Shown here one piece after another: positions 26,832 through 35,800 of a DNA stretch of 64,000 nt (position 1 is the first letter of the stretch; each line of letters begins with the position of its first letter). Under the pieces are notes generated by a model, which made no database searches, was not told the origin of the DNA, and was given only the letters and a program-made list of their open reading frames with translations. The translations under genes and the position numbers were made by a program. Source of the stretch: Streptomyces sp. NBC_00683 (GTDB taxonomy: Bacteria > Actinomycetota > Actinomycetes > Streptomycetales > Streptomycetaceae); assembly GCF_036226745.1 (NCBI RefSeq), contig NZ_CP109013.1, positions 5,704,001 to 5,768,000 of the forward strand, read 5' to 3'.

Positions 26832-28355
26832 GTGAGTGAGCCCCGCCCTTCAGACCGGCACGACGCGTCAGACTCCGACGACACCTTCGAGGAGATCGTC
26901 GACGAAGCGACCCAGCGCGACCCCGACCTGGCGGTGATCGAGGCCGGGAGCCGCACGCTGCGCACCCAGTCGGGACCGCCCCAGGGTGATGTGGTCCCCG
27001 CCCGCCCCACCGACCCCGAGATCGACAAGGCGCTGCGCGCCGTGGAGCAGGAGCTCGCCGGACGCTGGGGCGAGACCAAGCTCGAGCCGTCGGTGACCCG
27101 CATCGCGGCCCTGATGGACGTGCTCGGCGAGCCGCAGCGCGCCTACCCCTCGATCCACATCACGGGGACCAACGGCAAGACCAGCACGGCCCGCATGATC
27201 GAGGCCCTGCTCAACGCCTTCGAGCTGCGCACCGGCCGCTACACCTCCCCGCACGTCCAGTCGATCACCGAGCGGATCAGCCTGGACGGCGCCCCGATCG
27301 AGGCTGAGCGCTTCATCGAGACGTACGAGGACATCAAGCCGTACGTCGAGATGGTCGACGCCCAGCAGGAGTACCGGCTGTCGTTCTTCGAGGTGCTGAC
27401 GGGCATGGCGTACGCGGCCTTCGCCGACGCGCCGGTCGACGTCGCGGTCGTCGAGGTCGGCATGGGCGGCACCTGGGACGCGACCAACGTCATCGACGCC
27501 TCGGTCGCCGTCGTCACCCCCATCTCGCTGGACCACACCGACCGCCTCGGCACGACCCCCGCGGAGATCGCCGGAGAGAAGGCCGGAGTGATCAAGCAGG
27601 GTGCGACGGTGATCCTGGCCCAGCAGCCGGTCGACGCCGCGCAGGTCATGCTGAAGAAGGCCGTCGAGGTGGACGCCACGGTGGCCCGCGAGGGCATGGA
27701 GTTCGGCATCGTCTCCCGCGAGGTCGCGGTCGGCGGCCAGCTGCTGACGCTCCGGGGCCTCGGCGGGGAGTACGAGGACATCTTCCTCCCGCTGTACGGC
27801 GCCCACCAGGCGCACAACGCCGCGGTGGCGCTCGCCGCCGTTGAGGCGTTCTTCGGCATCGGCGCCGAGCAGGCCCGCAGCCTCGACATCGAAGCGATCC
27901 GCAAGGCATTCCTCGCGGTGCTCTCACCGGGCCGGCTCGAAGTCGTACGGTCCAGCCCCACCGTCGTCCTTGACGCCGCCCACAACCCGGCAGGCGCCCT
28001 TGCCGCCTCCGCGGGGATCTCCGAGGCCTTCAGCTTCTCCCGGCTCATCGGGGTCGTCGGCGCCAGCGAGGGCAAGGACGTCCGAGGGCTCCTCGAAGGC
28101 TTCGAACCGGTCTTCGCCGAGGTCGTCGTCACCCAGAACTCCAGCCCGCGCGCGATGGACGCGGACGAGCTGGCCGCGGTCGCCGTCGAGGTCTTCGGCA
28201 ACGAGCGCGTGCAGGTCGAGCCCCGCCTCGACGACGCGCTGGAAGCCGCCATCACCCTCGCCGAGGAGGACGCGGAGTACGCGGGTGCCGGAGTCCTGGT
28301 GACCGGTTCCGTGATCACGGTCGGCGAGGCCCGGCTGCTTCTGGGAAGGCGCTGA
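26832..28355 (+). CDS. folC: Bifunctional folylpolyglutamate/dihydrofolate synthase
   Basis: A 507-residue Mur-ligase-type enzyme that joins glutamate to dihydropteroate and adds further glutamates to folate. The P-loop is ITGTNGKTSTARMIE (about residues 111-125), the central ATPase segment includes ISLDHTDRLG and GEKAGVIKQG, and the C-terminal domain has VLDAAHNPAGA. An acidic N-terminal extension of about 75 residues precedes the catalytic core, common in actinobacteria. The stop is 3 bp from the next start, so the DUF4233 gene is probably co-transcribed. Confidence 0.95.
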   Translation: MSEPRPSDRHDASDSDDTFEEIVDEATQRDPDLAVIEAGSRTLRTQSGPPQGDVVPARPTDPEIDKALRAVEQELAGRWGETKLEPSVTRIAALMDVLGEPQRAYPSIHITGTNGKTSTARMIEALLNAFELRTGRYTSPHVQSITERISLDGAPIEAERFIETYEDIKPYVEMVDAQQEYRLSFFEVLTGMAYAAFADAPVDVAVVEVGMGGTWDATNVIDASVAVVTPISLDHTDRLGTTPAEIAGEKAGVIKQGATVILAQQPVDAAQVMLKKAVEVDATVAREGMEFGIVSREVAVGGQLLTLRGLGGEYEDIFLPLYGAHQAHNAAVALAAVEAFFGIGAEQARSLDIEAIRKAFLAVLSPGRLEVVRSSPTVVLDAAHNPAGALAASAGISEAFSFSRLIGVVGASEGKDVRGLLEGFEPVFAEVVVTQNSSPRAMDADELAAVAVEVFGNERVQVEPRLDDALEAAITLAEEDAEYAGAGVLVTGSVITVGEARLLLGRR

Positions 28356-28358
28356 CCT

Positions 28359-28721
28359 GTGCGTACGCTCTGTGCATCGACGCTGATCGGCGAGTTCTTC
28401 GTGATCGGCTTCGCCGGACTCGTTGCGATGAAGTCCGACGACATGTCCATGGCCACGGTCTGGACGGTCTGCGGCATCGGCATGCTGCTGTCCGTCCTGC
28501 TCTGCGGTGTCATCACCCGCCCCGGCGGGATACAGCTCGGCTGGGCGCTGCAGATCGCCCTGGTGCTGAGCGGTTTCGTCGTCCCGATGATGTTCATCCT
28601 CGGCCTGGTCTTCGGAGCGCTGTGGTGGGCCTCGGTGCACTACGGCCGCAAGATCGACGAGGCGAAGGCGCGGTGGGCGGCGCAGGCCGAGGCCCAGGAG
28701 GGCACAGAGGCTCCGGCCTGA
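28359..28721 (+). CDS. DUF4233 small membrane protein
   Basis: A 120-residue protein with four predicted helices (for example FFVIGFAGLVAM, VWTVCGIGMLLSVLLCGVI, GWALQIALVLSGFVVPMMF) and a charged C-terminal tail. GTG 28359 lies 3 bp after folC. The folC-DUF4233-ndk order is conserved in actinobacteria, but no function is established and none is obvious here. Confidence 0.85.
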   Translation: MRTLCASTLIGEFFVIGFAGLVAMKSDDMSMATVWTVCGIGMLLSVLLCGVITRPGGIQLGWALQIALVLSGFVVPMMFILGLVFGALWWASVHYGRKIDEAKARWAAQAEAQEGTEAPA

Positions 28722-28810
28722 AGATGACGCAGCGTAAGCCCGGCCGTCGGCCCGTTCCCGTGCCCCTGTAATCTCGCCTCACCGCACCCGCAGTCTGCAA
28801 GGAGCCGCAC

Positions 28811-29224
28811 ATGACTCAGCGCACCCTCGTCCTTCTCAAGCCGGATGCCGTACGGCGTGGGCTGATCGGCGAGATCGTCGGCCGCATCGAACGCAAGGCC
28901 GGCTGGACGATCACCGCGCTGGAGCTGCGCACGCTCGACCAGGAGACCCTGGAGCAGCACTACGGCGAGCACAAGGGCCGCCCGTTCTACGAGCCGCTCG
29001 TCGAGTTCATGGCCTCCGGCCCCGTCGTCGCTCTCGTGGCCGAGGGCGAGCGGATCATCGAGGGTGTTCGCGCCCTTGCCGGACCCACCGACCCGATCGC
29101 CGCCGCGCCCGGATCGATCCGTGGCGACTTCGGGACGGTCACCCGGGAGAACCTCATCCACGCCTCGGACTCCGAGGAGTCCGCAGAGCGAGAACTGAAG
29201 CTTTTCTTTCCCGGACTTTCCTGA
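28811..29224 (+). CDS. ndk: Nucleoside diphosphate kinase
   Basis: A 137-residue enzyme that transfers the gamma phosphate between nucleoside triphosphates and diphosphates through a phosphohistidine. The start TLVLLKPDAVRRGLIGEI and the GSIRGDFG region are diagnostic. The catalytic His lies in NLIHASDSEESAERELKLFF. AAGGAG precedes the ATG. A terminator follows, separating it from the mre operon. Confidence 0.97.
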   Translation: MTQRTLVLLKPDAVRRGLIGEIVGRIERKAGWTITALELRTLDQETLEQHYGEHKGRPFYEPLVEFMASGPVVALVAEGERIIEGVRALAGPTDPIAAAPGSIRGDFGTVTRENLIHASDSEESAERELKLFFPGLS

Positions 29225-29256
29225 CTTCGGCTCGGCCAATCAGCGCTCATGACCTG

Positions 29257-29282
29257 GGGCGACCGAAGTAATTCGGTCGCCC
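29257..29282 (+). terminator. ndk terminator
   Basis: Arms 29257-29267 and 29272-29282 pair perfectly over 11 bp with a 4-nt loop, followed by TTC. The remaining bases to mreB presumably hold the mre promoter; I could not fix one. Confidence 0.8.
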
Positions 29283-29517
29283 TTCGGCATAGGGTCCCGG
29301 ATCGCGGGAACGCATCCCTCCGACGTAACGTCACCATGGGTGGGACGGGCAGCCGTTCCGCTCACATTGGCGAAGGACCCTCGCGCTGTGTCCGTGCTCA
29401 CGGCACTACGATGGAAGCTTCCACGCCCGCAGCGCCAACCCTCGCCTACCTAAAACAAGCCATTCTTCGCTTCTTGGGAAGGCCCGACGCATCCTCATGG
29501 GGAACAAGGGGAACTCA

Positions 29518-30537
29518 ATGTCGTTCATCGGCCGTGACATGGCTATCGACCTCGGGACTGCCAACACGCTGGTGTACGTCAGGGGGCGCGGCATCGTTCT
29601 GAACGAGCCGTCCGTCGTGGCCATCAACACCAACACCGGCGGAATCCTGGCGGTCGGCTCCGAGGCCAAGAAGATGATCGGCCGTACGCCGGGCAACATC
29701 GTTGCCGTACGGCCTCTGAAGGACGGCGTGATCGCCGACTTCGAGATCACGGAGCGCATGCTCCGCTACTTCATCCTCAAGATCCACAAGCGCCGCTACC
29801 TGGCCCGCCCGCGGGTCGTCGTCTGTGTGCCCTCCGGCATCACAGGGGTCGAGCGACGCGCCGTCATCGAGGCGTCGACGCAGGCCGGCGCCCGCCAGGT
29901 GCACATCATCGAAGAGCCCATGGCCGCGGCCATCGGCTCCGGCCTGCCGGTCCACGAGGCCACCGGCAACATGGTCGTCGACATCGGTGGCGGCACCACC
30001 GAGGTCGCGGTGATCTCGCTCGGCGGAATCGTCACTGCCCAGTCGATCCGGGTCGCCGGTGACGAGCTGGACAACGCGATCATCCAGCACATCAAGAAGG
30101 AGTACTCGCTCCTCCTCGGTGAGCGCACCGCCGAACAGATCAAGATCACGATCGGCTCGGCGTTCGACCTCGAGAAGGAGGAGCACACGGAGATCCGCGG
30201 GCGCGACCTCGTCTCCGGGCTGCCCAAGACCGTGGTCATCTCCGCCACGGAGGTCCGCAAGGCCATCGAGGAGCCGGTCAACGCGATCGTCGACGCCGTG
30301 AAGACGACGCTCGACAAGTGCCCGCCGGAGCTCTCCGGCGATGTCATGGACCGCGGCATCGTCCTCACCGGTGGCGGCGCGCTCCTGCGCGGCCTCGACG
30401 AGCGGCTGCGCCACGAGACGGGCATGCCGATCCACATCGCCGAGGACCCGCTGGACTCGGTGGCGCTCGGATCCGGCAAGTGCGTCGAGGAGTTCGAGGC
30501 GCTCCAGCAGGTGCTGGACGCCCAGCCCCGACGGTAG
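29518..30537 (+). CDS. mreB: MreB actin-like cytoskeletal protein
   Basis: A 339-residue bacterial actin that in Streptomyces contributes to spore-wall assembly. The ATP-binding phosphate motifs are [15 protein letters not shown] and [34 protein letters not shown] is the adenosine motif. ATG 29518 has AAGGGGAA upstream; an in-frame ATG at 29497 has none and would add seven non-conserved residues. It heads mreB-mreC-mreD-pbp2-rodA, a conserved elongation operon. Confidence 0.96.
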   Translation: MSFIGRDMAIDLGTANTLVYVRGRGIVLNEPSVVAINTNTGGILAVGSEAKKMIGRTPGNIVAVRPLKDGVIADFEITERMLRYFILKIHKRRYLARPRVVVCVPSGITGVERRAVIEASTQAGARQVHIIEEPMAAAIGSGLPVHEATGNMVVDIGGGTTEVAVISLGGIVTAQSIRVAGDELDNAIIQHIKKEYSLLLGERTAEQIKITIGSAFDLEKEEHTEIRGRDLVSGLPKTVVISATEVRKAIEEPVNAIVDAVKTTLDKCPPELSGDVMDRGIVLTGGGALLRGLDERLRHETGMPIHIAEDPLDSVALGSGKCVEEFEALQQVLDAQPRR

Positions 30538-30635
30538 AACCCGACGTTCCGCCGTACGGGTGCTGCCGCTCCCGTACGGCGGAACGTTGATATACAGGCA
30601 CCAATATTCCGACGAGGAAGGCACGGCCGCCGCAC

Positions 30636-31706
30636 GTGAGGGACACACGAGAGAGCCGGCTGCTCCTGGTGCTGCTGATCGCCATCGCGTTCGCTTTGAT
30701 CACGGTGGACATCCGCGGTGGCGAGGAGTCGCCGGTCGACGGCGCCCGGCAGGCCGCCGCCACGGTCTTCGGACCGGTCGAGAACGGCGTAGCAGCGGCG
30801 GTGGACCCGGTGGGCAACGCCATAGGCGCCGTACGGGACTCCGGTGACAGGCACGACCGGATCGCGGCCCTGGAGCAGGAGAACGCCGCGCTGAAGGCGA
30901 AACTGGGCAGCGACGACCGCAACAGCAGCAAGGTCCGCCAGCTCGACAGCATGCTCAAGGCCGCAGGGGCCGGCCAGTACGGCATCAAGGGCGCCGAGGT
31001 CATCGCCATAGGAGCGGCCCAGGGCTTCTCCTGGACGATCACCATCGACGCGGGGTCCAACGACGGCCTCAAGCGCGACATGACCGTACTCAACGGTGAG
31101 GGGCTCGTCGGCCGCGTCACCACCGTCGGTCCGAACACCGCGACCGTCCTGCTGGCCAACGACCCCGACTTCACCGTCGGCACCCGGATGGAGAAGACCG
31201 ACGAGCTCGGCTTCGCCACCGGACAGGGATCCCGGCCGCTGTCGGTCCAGTTCCTCAACGGCAAGGCGAAGGTGAAGAAGGGCGACCGGCTGGTCACCTT
31301 CGGGTCCAGCAAGGACAAGCCCTTCGTCCCCGGCGTCCCGGTCGGCGAAGTGGTCCGCGTCGACCCGTCGGGCGGCGACCTGACCAGGACCGTCTACGTC
31401 CGCCCGTACGTCGGCTTCACCAAGCTCGACATCGTCGGCATCGTCGTCCAGGCACCCCGTGAGGACCCCCGCGACATGGTGCTGCCGAAGCAGCCCAAGA
31501 AGCCGGAGAAGCCGAAGCCCACCCCGACCGTCACCGTCACGGTCCAGCCGAACGGCGACCTGGTCGACGGCAGCGGCAAGGTCGTCGGGAACATCCACGA
31601 GAAGCCCGACGCGGACGCCTCCGGGAACGCCGACGCGAACGCGACCGGCAACGCAGACCCGAATGCGACCGGCAACGCCGACAACGCGGCCGACGAGCAG
31701 GAATAG
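30636..31706 (+). CDS. mreC: MreC cell-shape protein with a repetitive C-terminal tail
   Basis: A 356-residue single-pass membrane protein: N-terminal helix (LLLVLLIAIAFALITV), a coiled coil around residues 68-90 (RIAALEQENAALKAKLG), and the extracytoplasmic beta-barrel domains (TITIDAGSNDGLKRDMTV, GLVGRVTTVG). The last 85 residues are Pro/Lys-rich then a repeat of N-A-D/T units (NADANATGNADPNATGNADN), absent from most MreC. GTG 30636 follows an AGGAAGG site. It links MreB to PBP2 and RodA. Confidence 0.93.
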   Translation: MRDTRESRLLLVLLIAIAFALITVDIRGGEESPVDGARQAAATVFGPVENGVAAAVDPVGNAIGAVRDSGDRHDRIAALEQENAALKAKLGSDDRNSSKVRQLDSMLKAAGAGQYGIKGAEVIAIGAAQGFSWTITIDAGSNDGLKRDMTVLNGEGLVGRVTTVGPNTATVLLANDPDFTVGTRMEKTDELGFATGQGSRPLSVQFLNGKAKVKKGDRLVTFGSSKDKPFVPGVPVGEVVRVDPSGGDLTRTVYVRPYVGFTKLDIVGIVVQAPREDPRDMVLPKQPKKPEKPKPTPTVTVTVQPNGDLVDGSGKVVGNIHEKPDADASGNADANATGNADPNATGNADNAADEQE

Positions 31707-31717
31707 AGCTGATCCCC

Positions 31718-32380
31718 ATGCGCTTCAACCGGACTCTGCTCTCCGTCACCCTGGTCGTGGTCGCCCTCGTCGTCCAGGTCTCCGTACTCGCCCGCCTCCA
31801 GCTCCCCGGCGCCACCCCCGACCTGCTGCTGCTCGTCGTGCTCGGACTCGCCTTCGTGTACGGGCACGTCAGCGGCGCGCTCATCGGCTTCGGCGCGGGC
31901 CTCCTCGCCGACCTGGCGCCGCCCGCGGACCACGCCGCGGGGCGCTACGCCCTGGTGCTCTGCGTCATCGGGTACCTCGCCGGTCTGGTCCGCCCCGAGA
32001 ACGGCCAGCTCAAGTCGGCCTTCGCCCCGATGGCCGTCGTCGTCGCCGCGGCGATCGGGTCGACCCTGCTGTACGCCGGTGTCGGCGCCCTCGTCGACGA
32101 CACGGCGGCCCGCCATGTGGGGCTGGGCAGCCTGCTGTTCACCGCCGCCGTGTACGACCTGCTCCTCGCGCCGTTCACCGTTCCGCTGATCATGGCGCTC
32201 GCCAGACGCACCGAGAACGATCCGATCGCCGACAGCTCCGGTGGCGGCGATGTCGCCGCCGGCTGGCTGGCCTCGGGTACCGGGCTGCGGATCGGCAGCC
32301 AGCGGGGCGGACTGCGCGTCAAGGCCGCCCGTAACCGCGCCGCACGCGCAGGAAGGATCAAGGGGGTCAAGCGACTGTGA
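31718..32380 (+). CDS. mreD: MreD cell-shape membrane protein
   Basis: A 220-residue integral membrane protein of about five helices (LLSVTLVVVALVVQVSVL, LLLLVVLGLAFVYGHVSGA), the usual MreD profile, with a Lys/Arg-rich C-terminal tail longer than usual. The start lies 12 bp after mreC and the end overlaps the pbp2 start by 4 bp, so the genes are co-transcribed. Confidence 0.92.
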   Translation: MRFNRTLLSVTLVVVALVVQVSVLARLQLPGATPDLLLLVVLGLAFVYGHVSGALIGFGAGLLADLAPPADHAAGRYALVLCVIGYLAGLVRPENGQLKSAFAPMAVVVAAAIGSTLLYAGVGALVDDTAARHVGLGSLLFTAAVYDLLLAPFTVPLIMALARRTENDPIADSSGGGDVAAGWLASGTGLRIGSQRGGLRVKAARNRAARAGRIKGVKRL

Positions 32381-34548
32381 GCAACATCCCGGAGACGGGC
32401 CGGACCCAGCGGGTCCAGATCCGTCTCGTCGTCATCCAGGTCCTCGTCTTCTCCCTGCTCCTGACGCTCGGCGGCCGGCTCTGGTACCTCCAGATCCGCA
32501 ACGGCCAGGAGTACACCGACGAAGCCAAGAACAACCACGTCCAACAGGTCGTCCAGCCCGCCGTCCGAGGCGCAATCCTCGACGCGCGCGGCGTACCCCT
32601 CGCCGACAACGAGACCCGCCTCGTCGTCTCCGCCAGCCGCACCGAGCTGATGAAGATGAAGGACGACGGCGTCGGCGTCCTCACCCGGCTCGCCGGAGTC
32701 CTGGACATGAAGCCCAAGGACGTCCGGGACAAGGTCCGGCTCTGCGACGCCAAGACCCCGCAGCCCTGCTGGAACGGCTCGCCCTACCAGCCGATCCCGG
32801 TCACCGACGAGGCCACCACCCAGCAGGCCCTCACCATCCGTGAGCGTGCCGAGGACTTCCCCGGCATCACCGCCGAACCCACCGCCGTACGCCGTTACGC
32901 CGCGCCCGGCAAGGCCAACACCGCCCAGGTGCTCGGCTACCTCTCGCCCGTCACCGACGAAGAGGTCACCAAGGCCCAGGACAGCGACTCGCCCTACCTC
33001 CGCTCCGACCAGGTCGGCCGCTCCGGCCTGGAGCGCACGTACGACAAGGAGCTGCGCGGCAAGGCCGGCGTCACCCGCTACGAGGTCGACAACCTCGGCC
33101 GTGTCATCGGCCAGGCGCAGAACGACGAGGCCGAGCCCGGGGCCAGCGTCGTCACCTCCATCGACGCCCGGGTCCAGGCCGTCGCCGAGTACGAGCTCAA
33201 CAAGGCGATGGAGACGGCCCGCAAGGAGATGGACCGCAACACCAACGAGCTCTACAAGGCGGACTCCGGTGCCGTCGTCGTCATGGAGGCCAAGACGGGC
33301 CGCATCGTCTCGATGGCCTCGCTGCCGACCTACGACCCCAACGCCTGGATCGGCGGCATCTCCGCCAAGGACTACGCGAAGCTCACCGGCAAGAAGTCCA
33401 ACTTCCCGCTGCTGAACCGTGCCATCCAGGGAACCGCGGCCCCCGGGTCGATCTTCAAGGTCATCTCCTCGACCGCCGCGGTCAACGCCGGATACGAATT
33501 CGACGGCAACTACCCGTGCCCGAGCTCGTACTCCATCGGCGGCCAGGTCTTCAAGAACTTCGAGTCCCAGGGCTACGGCAGCATCAGCCTCGGCCGCGCC
33601 CTGGAGGTCTCCTGCGACACCGTCTACTACGGTCTCGCGCACAGGGAGTGGCAGAAGGACGGCGGCAACAAGCCGAAGAAGAACACCAACGACTGGTTCT
33701 ACAAGACCGCGCACCAGTTCGGCCTCGGCAAGGAGACCGGCATCGACCTCCCCAACGAGGTCCCCGGCCGTGTCCCCGACCGCCAGTGGAAGCAGAACTT
33801 CTACGACGCCAACAAGACCTCCTGGTGCAAGCAGGGCAAGAAGGACGGCACGTACGTCGAGAAGATCGCGTACGAAGGCTGCCTCGAGGGCTACAAGATG
33901 CGCGCCGGTGACTCCGTCAACTACTCGATCGGCCAGGGCGACACGCTCGTCACCCCGATCCAGATGGCGACCATCTACTCCGCGATCTCCAACGGCGGCA
34001 CGCTCTACGACCCGGCCGTCGGCAAGGCCGTCATCAGCGGCGACGGCAAGACGGTCCAGGAGATCAAGCCCCAGGCGCACGGCAAGCTGCCCTTCAAGGG
34101 CGACACGCGCGACAAAATAGACGAAGCCCTCGCGGGAGTCGCGACCCGGGGCAGCGCCGCCTGGCGATTCGGCGGTTGGCCCCAGGACAAGATCCCGATG
34201 CACGCCAAGACGGGCACGGCCGAGGTCTACGGCAAGCAGACGACCTCCTGGTTCGCCACGTACACCAAGGAATACTCGATCGTCATGACGATCTCCCAGG
34301 GTGGTACGGGCTCCGGCGCCTCGGGCCCCGCCGTGCGCAACATCTACAACGCGCTCTACGGACTCGACTCCGCCGGCAAGCAGGACCTCAAGAAGGCTCT
34401 GCTGCCCAAGCCCCAGAAGGCCCTGCCGAAGATCCAGCCCGACGGGCAGATCGAGTCGCCGAAGATCAAGCCCTACGTCCCCGAGCCCCCTGCCGAAGAG
34501 GGCACCCAGGCACTCGCACTCGCCGGAGTGCCGTGGAGGCGGGACTGA
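32377..34548 (+). CDS. mrdA: Penicillin-binding protein 2, elongation transpeptidase
   Basis: A 723-residue class B PBP that cross-links peptidoglycan. A single helix near residues 12-32 anchors it, a non-catalytic N-terminal region follows, and the transpeptidase motifs are SIFK (about 357), SCD (S-x-N position, in LEVSCDTVYYG) and KTGTAEV (about 610). Overlapping starts couple it to mreD and rodA. It is the cognate partner of RodA. The start is the GTG at 32377, overlapping the mreD stop. Confidence 0.95.
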   Translation: MSNIPETGRTQRVQIRLVVIQVLVFSLLLTLGGRLWYLQIRNGQEYTDEAKNNHVQQVVQPAVRGAILDARGVPLADNETRLVVSASRTELMKMKDDGVGVLTRLAGVLDMKPKDVRDKVRLCDAKTPQPCWNGSPYQPIPVTDEATTQQALTIRERAEDFPGITAEPTAVRRYAAPGKANTAQVLGYLSPVTDEEVTKAQDSDSPYLRSDQVGRSGLERTYDKELRGKAGVTRYEVDNLGRVIGQAQNDEAEPGASVVTSIDARVQAVAEYELNKAMETARKEMDRNTNELYKADSGAVVVMEAKTGRIVSMASLPTYDPNAWIGGISAKDYAKLTGKKSNFPLLNRAIQGTAAPGSIFKVISSTAAVNAGYEFDGNYPCPSSYSIGGQVFKNFESQGYGSISLGRALEVSCDTVYYGLAHREWQKDGGNKPKKNTNDWFYKTAHQFGLGKETGIDLPNEVPGRVPDRQWKQNFYDANKTSWCKQGKKDGTYVEKIAYEGCLEGYKMRAGDSVNYSIGQGDTLVTPIQMATIYSAISNGGTLYDPAVGKAVISGDGKTVQEIKPQAHGKLPFKGDTRDKIDEALAGVATRGSAAWRFGGWPQDKIPMHAKTGTAEVYGKQTTSWFATYTKEYSIVMTISQGGTGSGASGPAVRNIYNALYGLDSAGKQDLKKALLPKPQKALPKIQPDGQIESPKIKPYVPEPPAEEGTQALALAGVPWRRD

Positions 34549-35738
34549 TGGCCGGATTCTCCGTTTCGCGCTACGCCCCCGAGCGTTCCTCCTGGGCCAA
34601 GCTCACCGCACGCGACTCCGTCGTCCGGCGGCTGGACTGGCCCCTGCTCGGGTCGGCCCTCGCGCTGTCCTTCATCGGCTCGCTCCTCGTCTGGTCGGCG
34701 ACCCGCGGCCGTGACTCGCTCACCCACGGCGACCCGTACTACTTCCTGTTCCGGCACGCCCTCAACACCGGTATCGGTGTCGCCCTGATGGTCGGCACGA
34801 TCTGGCTCGGCCACCGCACCCTGCGGGGAGCGGTGCCCGTCCTCTACGGACTGTCGGTCGTGCTCGTCCTCGCCGTCCTCACCCCGCTGGGCGCCACCGT
34901 CAACGGTGCGCACGCCTGGATCCTCCTTCCCGGTGGCTTCTCCCTCCAGCCCTCCGAGTTCACCAAGATCACGATCATCCTGGGCATGGCGATGCTGCTC
35001 GCCGCCCGGGTCGACGCGGGCGACCAGCTGCACCCCGACCACCGGACCGTCGCCAAGGCCCTCGGCCTGGCGCTCGTCCCGATGGCCGTGGTCATGCTGA
35101 TGCCCGACCTCGGCTCCGTCATGGTCATGGCCGTCATCGTGCTCGGTGTCCTGCTCGCCTCCGGAGCGTCCAACCGCTGGGTCTTCGGACTCCTCGGCGC
35201 GGGGACGACGGGCGCCGTCGCCATCTGGCAGCTCGGCCTGCTCGACGACTACCAGATCGCCCGCTTCGCGGCCTTCGCCAACCCGGCGCTGGACCCGGCC
35301 GGCGTCGGCTACAACACCAACCAGGCGCGCATCGCCATCGGCTCCGGCGGGCTCAGCGGCACCGGGCTCTTCAAGGGCTCCCAGACCACGGGTCAGTTCG
35401 TGCCCGAACAGCAGACCGACTTCGTCTTCACGGTCGCGGGTGAGGAGCTCGGCTTCCTCGGTGCCGGTCTGATCATCGTCCTGCTCGGCATCGTCCTGTG
35501 GCGCGCCTGCCGGATCGCCCGCGAGACGAGCGAGCTCTACGGAACGATCGTCGCCGCCGGCATCATCGCCTGGTTCGCCTTCCAGTCCTTCGAGAACATC
35601 GGCATGACCCTCGGGATCATGCCGGTGGCGGGGCTCCCGCTGCCGTTCGTGTCGTACGGAGGATCATCGATGTTCGCCGTCTGGGTGGCGATCGGGCTCC
35701 TCCAGTCGATCAGGGTGCAGAGGCCGATAACGGCCTGA
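34548..35738 (+). CDS. rodA: RodA/SEDS peptidoglycan glycosyltransferase
   Basis: A 396-residue, about ten-helix SEDS protein that polymerises lipid II alongside PBP2. The conserved LPLPFVSYGGSSM segment near the C-terminus and NQARIAIGSGG are family hallmarks. The ATG at 34548 shares a base with the pbp2 stop (TGATG). In S. coelicolor the equivalent gene is called sfr. It ends the mre operon. Confidence 0.95.
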   Translation: MAGFSVSRYAPERSSWAKLTARDSVVRRLDWPLLGSALALSFIGSLLVWSATRGRDSLTHGDPYYFLFRHALNTGIGVALMVGTIWLGHRTLRGAVPVLYGLSVVLVLAVLTPLGATVNGAHAWILLPGGFSLQPSEFTKITIILGMAMLLAARVDAGDQLHPDHRTVAKALGLALVPMAVVMLMPDLGSVMVMAVIVLGVLLASGASNRWVFGLLGAGTTGAVAIWQLGLLDDYQIARFAAFANPALDPAGVGYNTNQARIAIGSGGLSGTGLFKGSQTTGQFVPEQQTDFVFTVAGEELGFLGAGLIIVLLGIVLWRACRIARETSELYGTIVAAGIIAWFAFQSFENIGMTLGIMPVAGLPLPFVSYGGSSMFAVWVAIGLLQSIRVQRPITA

Positions 35739-35788
35739 GCCGTTAGCGGCCGCCCGCGGGGCCCCTGCCCATCGGCGCGGAACACGTC

Positions 35789-35794
35789 TAGATT
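35789..35794 (+). promoter_or_regulatory. -10 box of the CYTH-CHAD gene (leaderless)
   Basis: TAGATT ends 6 nt before the ATG at 35801 with no ribosome-binding site, consistent with its own leaderless transcript separate from the mre operon. Confidence 0.5.
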
Positions 35795-35800
35795 CGGTTC

